Shown here: in pieces, positions 32,015-37,368 of the stretch
Numbering within the stretch: the stretch's first letter is position 1
Layout: each line of letters opens with the position of its first letter
DNA from: Sphingomonadales bacterium UBA6157
Lineage (GTDB): Bacteria; Pseudomonadota; Alphaproteobacteria; Sphingomonadales; Sphingomonadaceae
Direction: 5' to 3'
DNA length: 37,368 bases
NCBI GenBank assembly: GCA_002423025.1
Contig: DIUN01000027.1
Coordinates: 1-37,368 of the forward strand
Position numbers and translations under genes: made by a program
The notes under the pieces: generated by a model
What the model saw: only the letters and a program-made list of their open reading frames with translations
The model's database searches: none
Told to the model about the DNA's origin: nothing

Positions 32015-33670
32015 ATGACCGACACAGCACCAGCCCTGCTGCCGCTCACCAGGGCGCGTGACGCCGCCCGCGAATATGGCAGCGCCGCCCGCTCCGCGCT
32101 GCGCCAGCGGCTCTCGACCCGCCACATCGACAGCGAGCAGCGCGCCGCCCATGGCTTTGCCTGGGTTGCCACCAGCATTTCGGCGCTGGAAGCGCTGCAC
32201 GATTGGCTGGCGGCCAATGGCGGCAGCAACCCGCTCGATGCCAAGGTCGCCCGGCTGGGGTTTGCCGAAACCATCGCCCAGCTTATCGGCGGCCTGCCGA
32301 TGAGCCAGAATGAGCTGTTCCGCCCGCGCGATCTCGGGCTGGACGAGGCGGCGCAGACGCTGGCCGCGGCGTGCAGCGCAGTGCTGGAGCAGGACCATGC
32401 CGCCACCCGCGCGGAGGTCACGCAGGCGCTGGCGGCGGGCCTATGGCCGAGCGAGTCGTTCCACGATGCCGAGCTCGATGCCATCCGGAGCCAGTTCCGC
32501 AAGTTCACCGATGCCGAGATCCTGCCCCATGCCCATCAGTGGCACCTGGCCAATGCGCTGATCCCCGATGCCACGGTGCAGGCCATGGCCGCGCTCGGCA
32601 CCTTTGGCGTCTGCATCCCGGAGGCCTTTGGCGGGCTGGGGCTTGGCAAGCTGGTGATGTGCCTGGTGACGGAGGAGCTCTCGCGCGGCTGGATCGGCGC
32701 CGGCTCGCTCGGCACCCGCTCGGAGATTGCCGGCGAGCTGATCTCGCTGGGCGGCACGGCGGCGCAAAAGGCGCATTGGCTGCCCCTCATCGCCCGCGGC
32801 GAGGTGTTGCCGACAGCGGTGTTCACCGAGCCCGATGTCGGGTCCGATCTTGGCAGCCTGGCCACCCGGGCGGCACGCGATGCCAGCGGCGAGTGGCGCA
32901 TCGATGGCGCCAAGACCTGGATCACCCATGCCAGCCGCTCGGACCTGATGACGTTGCTCGCCCGCACCCTGCCGGCGGAAAAAGGCTATGCCGGCCTCTC
33001 GATGCTGCTGGTGCCCAAGCCGCGCGGCACCGATGCCGAGCCCTTCCCCGCCGCCGGCATGGCGGGCAGCGAGATCGACGTTCTCGGCTATCGCGGCATG
33101 CGCGAATATGCGCTGTCCTTCGATGGCATGCACGCCCCGGCGGAGGCACTGCTCGGCGGCGAGGAGGGCCAGGGCTTCAAGCAACTGATGCGCACCTTCG
33201 AGGGCGCTCGCATCCAGACGGCGGCCCGCGCTGTCGGCGTCGCCCGCCGCGCGCTGGAACTCGGGGTGGACTACGCGATCAATCGCCAGCAGTTCGGCAA
33301 GCCGATCATCCAGTTCCCGCGGGTGTCGGACAAGATCGCCATGAGCCTGGTTGACATGGTGCTGGCGCGCGAGACGACCTATGCCGCCGCCCGCGCCAAG
33401 GATTCCGGCAAGCGCTGCGATATCGAGGCCGGCATGGCCAAGCTGCTCGGCGCACGGGCCGCGTGGAGCAACGCCGATGCAGCCCTGCAGATCCATGGCG
33501 GCAACGGCTATGCGCTGGAATACGAGATCAGCCGCGTGCTGTGCGACGCCCGCATTCTCAACATCTTCGAAGGCGCCGCCGAAATCCAGGCCCAGGTCAT
33601 CGCGCGCGGGCTGCTTGCGGCGGACGCCTCCAGCGCGCCCGCATCCAGTCTATCCTCAACGCCGCGATGA
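32015..33670 (+). CDS. mcd: (2S)-methylsuccinyl-CoA dehydrogenase-like acyl-CoA dehydrogenase
   Basis: A 551-residue FAD-dependent acyl-CoA dehydrogenase. The roughly 150-residue N-terminal extension before the usual fold is a hallmark of Mcd of the ethylmalonyl-CoA pathway. The core also matches: LAHEWH-type AHQWHLANALIP, GWIGAGSLGTRSEIAGELIS, PTAVFTEPDVGSDLGSLATR, EIDVLGYRGMREYALSFDGM, RTFEGARIQTAARAVGVA and RVLCDARILNIFEGAAEIQ, with the probable base Glu519. Mcd oxidises methylsuccinyl-CoA to mesaconyl-CoA. It is spaced 1 base from mct, so the two genes should be co-translated. Together meh-mct-mcd would run methylsuccinyl-CoA to citramalyl-CoA; the citramalyl-CoA lyase is not in the window. 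Confidence 0.87.
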   Translation: MTDTAPALLPLTRARDAAREYGSAARSALRQRLSTRHIDSEQRAAHGFAWVATSISALEALHDWLAANGGSNPLDAKVARLGFAETIAQLIGGLPMSQNELFRPRDLGLDEAAQTLAAACSAVLEQDHAATRAEVTQALAAGLWPSESFHDAELDAIRSQFRKFTDAEILPHAHQWHLANALIPDATVQAMAALGTFGVCIPEAFGGLGLGKLVMCLVTEELSRGWIGAGSLGTRSEIAGELISLGGTAAQKAHWLPLIARGEVLPTAVFTEPDVGSDLGSLATRAARDASGEWRIDGAKTWITHASRSDLMTLLARTLPAEKGYAGLSMLLVPKPRGTDAEPFPAAGMAGSEIDVLGYRGMREYALSFDGMHAPAEALLGGEEGQGFKQLMRTFEGARIQTAARAVGVARRALELGVDYAINRQQFGKPIIQFPRVSDKIAMSLVDMVLARETTYAAARAKDSGKRCDIEAGMAKLLGARAAWSNADAALQIHGGNGYALEYEISRVLCDARILNIFEGAAEIQAQVIARGLLAADASSAPASSLSSTPR

Positions 33671-33714
33671 TTGATCCACACTCAGACACCTTCACGCTTT
33701 ACCGGAGATTTTTC

Positions 33715-34341
33715 ATGACCGTCCGCACCCTCGCCATCGCTGCCCTGGCCCTCGCCAGCCTGTCGCTGCCCGCCGCCGCGCAGGCGCCCAGCCCGTTCAT
33801 CACCAACCCGGCGCAGGTGGAATCGGGCCGCTACACGCTTGATCCGTCGCACGGCAAGATCACCTGGTCGGTCAGCCACCTCGGCTTTTCCACCTATGTC
33901 GGCCAGTTCCACGATGTGGCGGCAACGCTGGTGCTGGATGCCAAGAACCCGGCGGCCAGCCAGATCGATGCGACCATCGCCATGAAGAGCGTCGGCACGT
34001 TCAGCCAGGGCCTCGACCAGCATCTGCAGACGGCCGATTTCTTCGACGTGGCCAACCATCCCACGGCGCGCTTCACCTCCACCCGCATCACGCTGCTCGA
34101 CGCCCGCACCGCCCGCATCGACGGGCAGTTGACCCTGCGCGGCATCACCCGCCCCGTCACCATGCAGGCCCGCTTCAACCAGGCCGGCGTCAGCCCGGCC
34201 GGCAAGCGCTACACCATCGGCTTCGAGGGTGAGGCGACGATCAAGCGATCGGAGTTCGGTGTCAGCTATGCCCTGCCGCTGCTGGGCGACGAGGTGACGC
34301 TGAAGCTGGAAGCAGAATTCGTGGCGCCACCGGCCAAATAA
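33715..34341 (+). CDS. YceI-family periplasmic lipocalin-like protein
   Basis: A 208-residue secreted protein: signal peptide MTVRTLAIAALALASLSLPAAAQA, then a YceI beta-barrel domain (YTLDPSHGKITWSVSHLGFS, DFFDVANHPTARFTSTRI, GQLTLRGITRPVTMQARFN, FEGEATIKRSEFGVSY). Family members bind polyisoprenoid-type lipids. GGAGA lies 6 bases before ATG 33715; the open frame extends upstream over the mcd end but without meaning. It lies 44 bases after mcd and may be co-transcribed, with no evident functional link. Confidence 0.93.
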   Translation: MTVRTLAIAALALASLSLPAAAQAPSPFITNPAQVESGRYTLDPSHGKITWSVSHLGFSTYVGQFHDVAATLVLDAKNPAASQIDATIAMKSVGTFSQGLDQHLQTADFFDVANHPTARFTSTRITLLDARTARIDGQLTLRGITRPVTMQARFNQAGVSPAGKRYTIGFEGEATIKRSEFGVSYALPLLGDEVTLKLEAEFVAPPAK

Positions 34342-34463
34342 GCCCCGGATCGAGCGCGGCGGCGGCGCAGCAGGCGATCTCGCTTGGAGGATCGGGCGAT
34401 GTCCGCAATACTCGGCGAAACCGATGCAATCGGCAGGACAACCGTGGGAAGGAAGACGCGATC

Positions 34464-35177
34464 ATGAGCGATTTCAAGGGCAAGTCTGCCATGGTCATGG
34501 GTGGCAGCCGAGGCATCGGGGCCGCCATCGTCCGCCATCTCGCCGCCGCCGGCGCCAGTGTCACCTTCACCTATGTCGGCTCTGCCGACGCCGCGGCGAA
34601 AGTTGCCGCCGAGACCGGCGCAACGGCGGTCAAGGCCGACAGCGCCTCGCGGGATGAGGTCATCGCCGCCGTGGCAGCGGCCGGCGCGCTCGATATCATG
34701 GTGATCAACGCCGGCGTGCTGGTTGGCGGTGATCCGCTCGCAACCGACCCCGACGCCGTTGACCGGCTGATCGATATCAACGTGCGCGCGCCCTATCATG
34801 CCGGTGTCGAGGCCGGGCGCAAGATGCATGACAACGGCCGCATCATCATCATCGGCTCGGTCAATGGGGACAGGGTGCCATGGCCCGGAGCGACTGCCTA
34901 TGCGCTCTCCAAATCGGCAGTCCAGGGCCTGGGGCGCGGCCTGGCGCGGGATTTCGGCTCGCGGGGCATCACCGTCAATGTCGTTCAGCCGGGGCCGGTC
35001 GATACCGACATGAACCCGGTCTCGGGGCCGTTTGCCGAGATGATGCACGCTGCCATGTCCATCAAGCGGCATGCCCATGTCGATGAAGTGGCCGCGCTGG
35101 TGATGTTCCTGTGCAGCCCGGCCGCCGCGATGATCACCGGGACAACACAGACCATCGATGGCGGCGTCGGAATCTAG
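34464..35177 (+). CDS. bdcA: BdcA-like short-chain dehydrogenase
   Basis: A 237-residue SDR, the same length as E. coli BdcA (YjgI), the cyclic-di-GMP-binding biofilm dispersal factor. Matching stretches are GGSRGIGAAIVRHLAAAGA (13-31, NADP-binding Gly motif), ETGATAVKADSASRDEVI, INVRAPYHAGVEAGR, IIIIGSVNGDR (Ser132), AYALSKSAVQGLGRGLARDF (Tyr146, Lys150), VVQPGPVDTDMNP and SIKRHAHVDEVAAL. It retains the full SDR triad, so oxidoreductase activity is possible. No BdcR-type TetR repressor is adjacent. GGAAGG is 12 bases before the ATG. Confidence 0.85.
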   Translation: MSDFKGKSAMVMGGSRGIGAAIVRHLAAAGASVTFTYVGSADAAAKVAAETGATAVKADSASRDEVIAAVAAAGALDIMVINAGVLVGGDPLATDPDAVDRLIDINVRAPYHAGVEAGRKMHDNGRIIIIGSVNGDRVPWPGATAYALSKSAVQGLGRGLARDFGSRGITVNVVQPGPVDTDMNPVSGPFAEMMHAAMSIKRHAHVDEVAALVMFLCSPAAAMITGTTQTIDGGVGI

Positions 35178-35230
35178 CGCAAGCCGGGAACCCGGACACA
35201 TTAATCGGAAGCGTGGGGAATGCAGACAGC

Positions 35231-35259
35231 GGGCCGAGGTTCATCAGAACCTTCGGCCC
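35231..35259. terminator. long hairpin between bdcA and tRNA-Pro
   Basis: GGGCCG-AGGTTC pairs with GAACC-TTCGGCCC around the loop ATCA: 12 bp with one bulged base. It lies 54 bases after bdcA and 46 bases past the 3' end of the opposing tRNA-Pro. No U-run on either strand, so it is a terminator-like or RNA-end hairpin of uncertain direction. Confidence 0.45.
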
Positions 35260-35304
35260 CTGCCGGCAAGGGAGGCCCGGGAAGCCTTGATCCCTTCAAT
35301 CCGC

Positions 35305-35381
35305 TGGTCGGGGCGAGAGGATTCGAACCTCCGGCCCCTGCCTCCCGAAGACAGTGCTCTACCAGGCTGAGCTACGCCCCG
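35305..35381 (-). tRNA. tRNA-Pro (anticodon CGG)
   Basis: A 77-base cloverleaf on the minus strand. Acceptor CGGGGCG pairs with CGCCCCG, followed by discriminator A and encoded CCA. Anticodon stem CTGTC/GGCAG with loop TTCGGGA gives CGG (proline). The T-arm is GGAGG-TTCGAAT-CCTCT and the D-loop has AGCCTGGTAGA. All parts look intact. Confidence 0.96.
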
Positions 35382-35416
35382 ACGCTAGCGGATGGGCGGC
35401 TATAACGAGCGCCGCC

Positions 35417-35433
35417 GGGCAGTGCAACTGCCC
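35417..35433 (-). terminator. hairpin after the NADP-reductase gene
   Basis: A perfect inverted repeat GGGCAGT / ACTGCCC (loop GCA) lies 24 bases beyond the stop of the reductase gene and upstream of tRNA-Pro on the minus strand. No U-run is present, so termination is only possible, not clear. Confidence 0.35.
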
Positions 35434-35456
35434 GCGCGGCTTATCCACCGGCTTTT

Positions 35457-36758
35457 TCAGCCCAGCATCCCCAGCATCTCGTCGATCGAGACGATCTTCT
35501 CGCGCGGGGCGTCGGGGCGGGCGCGCGCCACCTCCGCCGCGTCGATCACCTGCCAATCGGCAAAGCTGGTGCCGCGCACGCCGCGGCCGTTCAGCAGCGC
35601 ATCCAGCGCCGCCGGGGCATCGCCGCCCTTGCCGGCCGGGATATCGGCAACAATTGCCTCGACGACCGAAAAGCCGTCCGGCCGGTTGGTGCCGATGGTG
35701 CCCGATGGCCCGCGCCGCGCCCAGCCGCTGGCATACAGCCCCTTGAAGATGCGGCCCTGCGCATCACCGGGGAAGCGCCCCAGCGCATCGTCATAGGGCA
35801 CGCCGGGGATGCTGGAGGTGCGATAGCCGATGCAGGCGATCACCAGCCCGCAGGGGATGGCGTGCAACTCGCCGGTGCCCACGGCCTTGCCGTCCTCAAG
35901 CCGCGTCGTCTCCACAATCAGCCGCTCGGCCTTGCCATTGCCCTCCACCGCCACCGGGCGGCGGAAAAACTCGAAGTGAATGGTGATCGGCTTGTCGCCG
36001 CGCGGCGTGGCGGCAAAATTGCGCAGGTGCGTCACCGTCTTGCGGTCCCCCGGCTCCAGCGCCGCATCGGCCTCCAGCGGCGGCAGGTCAGCGGGCTTGA
36101 CCAGCGGCTGGGCGCGATCGAGATGCCCCAGCTCGCCCATTTCCTTGGTAGTGAAGCTGGCCTGGTGCGGCCCGCGGCGGCCGACGATATGAATGTCGCG
36201 GACGGCGCTGCCCTCAAGCTGGCTGATGGCATGGCCGGCGATATCGCTCACCGCCAGCTCGGCCGGCGTCTTGGCCAGAATACGGGCGCAATCGATGGCG
36301 ACATTGCCGTTGCCGATGATCGCGGCGCCATGATGCGAAAGCGGCACCTGCAGCCCGGCAAAATCCGGATGGCCATTGTACCAGCCGACGAACGCTGCGC
36401 TGCCCAGCACGCCGGGCAGGTCATCACCCGGAATGCCGATCGGCTTGTCATGCGGCGCGCCGACGCTCAGCACCACGGCATCGTAGAGCTCCAGCAGCTC
36501 GGCGATCGACACATCACGGCCGACCATGACATTGCCGATGAAGCGCACGCCCTCGCCCAGGCTGGTCGTCTCGTAGCGCCGGGTGACAGCCTTGATCGAC
36601 TGGTGATCGGGCGCCACGCCGGCGCGGATCAGGCCATAGGGCGTCGGCAGCCTGTCGATGATGTCGATACGCGCGGCTCCGCCCCATTGCTTGAGCGCGG
36701 CTTCGGCCGTGTAATAACCGGCCGGGCCGGCACCGATGATGGCGATATTGAGAGTCAC
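35457..36758 (-). CDS. adrenodoxin/ferredoxin-type NADP+ reductase (FprA-like)
   Basis: A 433-residue FAD flavoprotein passing electrons between NADPH and a ferredoxin. The FAD-binding Rossmann motif is IIGAGPAGYYTAEAAL (7-22); DRLPTPYGLIRAGVAPDHQSI is the signature of adrenodoxin-reductase-like enzymes. A second nucleotide-binding segment is AAIIGNGNVAIDCARILAK (about 145-163); VGRRGPHQASFTTKEMGEL and ASGWARRGPSGTIGTNRPD follow, the latter near the flavin. The natural partner is likely a [2Fe-2S] ferredoxin and a P450 or biosynthetic enzyme elsewhere. It stands alone between tRNA-Pro and lepA. Confidence 0.93.
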   Translation of the reverse strand: MTLNIAIIGAGPAGYYTAEAALKQWGGAARIDIIDRLPTPYGLIRAGVAPDHQSIKAVTRRYETTSLGEGVRFIGNVMVGRDVSIAELLELYDAVVLSVGAPHDKPIGIPGDDLPGVLGSAAFVGWYNGHPDFAGLQVPLSHHGAAIIGNGNVAIDCARILAKTPAELAVSDIAGHAISQLEGSAVRDIHIVGRRGPHQASFTTKEMGELGHLDRAQPLVKPADLPPLEADAALEPGDRKTVTHLRNFAATPRGDKPITIHFEFFRRPVAVEGNGKAERLIVETTRLEDGKAVGTGELHAIPCGLVIACIGYRTSSIPGVPYDDALGRFPGDAQGRIFKGLYASGWARRGPSGTIGTNRPDGFSVVEAIVADIPAGKGGDAPAALDALLNGRGVRGTSFADWQVIDAAEVARARPDAPREKIVSIDEMLGMLG

Positions 36759-36854
36759 GTCTGCCTCCGGAACGAAAATGCAGTGCCGCTAAGAGCGCCG
36801 GCTTTGCCCCCGGTCAAGCAACTCTGTGTTTCAGGCCGGCAAGGCAAGCATCAT

Positions 36855-36926
36855 ACGCCCTTGGCGCAGCCTTCATCTACGCCCTTGGCGCGCCCGTCAT
36901 CCACGCCTTTTGCCACGCCCTGCGAC
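36855..36926. repeat. three imperfect 24-bp tandem repeats upstream of lepA
   Basis: Unit ACGCCCTTGGCGCAGCCTTC plus ATCT at 36855-36878, a close copy at 36879-36902 and a more diverged third at 36903-36926, in the 216-base gap between the reductase and lepA genes. The start of each unit (GCCCTTGGCGC) is partly self-complementary. Function unknown; slippage-type expansion or a regulatory element is possible. Confidence 0.7.
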
Positions 36927-36974
36927 CACCCACCATTTGCCGCATGGCGCGGCGGCTGCTAGGCGCGTGGGCAT

Positions 36975-37368
36975 ATGACCGCAGACATCTCCCTCATCCG
37001 CAACTTCTCGATCATCGCGCACATCGACCATGGCAAGTCGACGCTCGCGGATCGGCTCATCCAGACCACCGGCGGCCTCACCGCGCGCGAGATGAGCGAG
37101 CAGGTGCTCGACAATATGGATATCGAGAAGGAGCGCGGCATCACCATCAAGGCGCAGACCGTGCGCCTCGATTACCCGGCCAAGGACGGCAAGCGCTACG
37201 TGCTCAATCTCATGGACACGCCGGGCCATGTCGATTTCGCCTATGAGGTCAGCCGCAGCCTCGCCGCCTGCGAGGGCGCGCTGCTGGTGGTGGACGCGGC
37301 GCAGGGCGTGGAAGCCCAGACGCTGGCCAATGTCTATCAATCAATCGAGCACGACCACGAGATCGTCC
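36975..37368 (+). CDS. lepA: elongation factor 4 (LepA), N-terminal part
   Basis: Translation GTPase that acts on stalled or back-translocating ribosomes. The first 131 residues are present and the gene runs off the right edge (full proteins are about 600 residues). The G-domain is clear: G1 AHIDHGKST, followed by LADRLIQTTG, the effector-region segment ERGITIKAQTV, G3 DTPGHVDF, and AYEVSRSLAACEGALLVVDA. LepA rather than EF-Tu or TypA is supported by MDIEKERGITIKAQTVRLDY and the EAQTLANVYQ segment. The start ATG is followed directly by TADISLIRNFSII. No strong ribosome site is seen. Confidence 0.96.
   Translation, partial: MTADISLIRNFSIIAHIDHGKSTLADRLIQTTGGLTAREMSEQVLDNMDIEKERGITIKAQTVRLDYPAKDGKRYVLNLMDTPGHVDFAYEVSRSLAACEGALLVVDAAQGVEAQTLANVYQSIEHDHEIV

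Noticed and set aside
29794..32508. 904-codon open frame on the minus strand across three plus-strand genes
   Set aside because: Arg/Ala/Gly-rich low-information sequence antisense to three well-recognised enzymes; no domain recognised.
36855..36926. CRISPR-like repeats
   Set aside because: The units are directly adjacent with no spacers, only three, and no cas genes are present.

Overview
The window is about 37.4 kb of GC-rich chromosomal DNA. A long alphaproteobacterial flagellin, a TonB-dependent receptor beginning with the usual sphingomonad-type signal peptide and EIVVTA box, and the many 4-base ATGA/GTGA gene overlaps suggest a member of the Sphingomonadales. This assignment is inferred from protein style only. 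No phage, insertion sequence or CRISPR array is seen. Two tRNAs (Ser-GGA at the left edge, Pro-CGG near 35.3 kb) and the start of lepA at the right edge are core landmarks.

Layout. 1-5.4 kb: tRNA-Ser, a 728-residue flagellin with an internally duplicated middle, an RluA-type pseudouridine synthase and a stand-alone HerA-type ATPase. 5.4-10.7 kb (minus strand): an RpiR-type regulator, a penicillin-acylase-family Ntn hydrolase preceded by a tiny in-frame ORF, and an overlapping glycosyltransferase/metallophosphoesterase pair that looks like agt-plcP, the phosphate-starvation lipid-remodelling pair, with a candidate Pho box upstream. 10.7-15.9 kb: two overlapping class III CoA-transferase genes and an acyl-CoA synthetase, with a hotdog thioesterase and a TetR regulator next to them.

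16-29.8 kb holds the most interesting part. A minus-strand chain of six genes, each overlapping the next by 4-8 bases, encodes a GH31 sulfoquinovosidase (with the KERWY sulfonate-binding set), a LacI regulator, an aldo-keto reductase like SmoB, an FMN monooxygenase like SmoC, a Tat-exported molybdenum sulfite dehydrogenase and its monohaem cytochrome c lipoprotein. Divergent from it is a TonB-dependent receptor. Further right lies a divergent pair, an ACS-type MFS transporter and a YeiH-type putative sulfate exporter. Both divergent intergenic regions carry a near-identical 17-bp sequence (15 of 17 bases the same). I read this as a complete-looking sulfo-SMO route: sulfoquinovosyl glycosides are taken up through the receptor, hydrolysed in the cytoplasm, the sugar is desulfonated to 6-oxoglucose plus sulfite, reduced to glucose, and sulfite is oxidised in the periplasm. 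The flavin reductase partner is not in the window. trhO and a GST-like gene follow on the same strand.

29.9-34.3 kb (plus strand): a hydratase, a CoA-transferase and a dehydrogenase that match the mesaconyl-C4-CoA hydratase, mesaconyl-CoA C1-C4 CoA-transferase and (2S)-methylsuccinyl-CoA dehydrogenase families, a set that would convert methylsuccinyl-CoA to citramalyl-CoA; then a YceI lipocalin-like protein. 34.4-37.4 kb: a BdcA-like short-chain dehydrogenase, tRNA-Pro, an adrenodoxin-type NADP reductase, a short tandem repeat and partial lepA.
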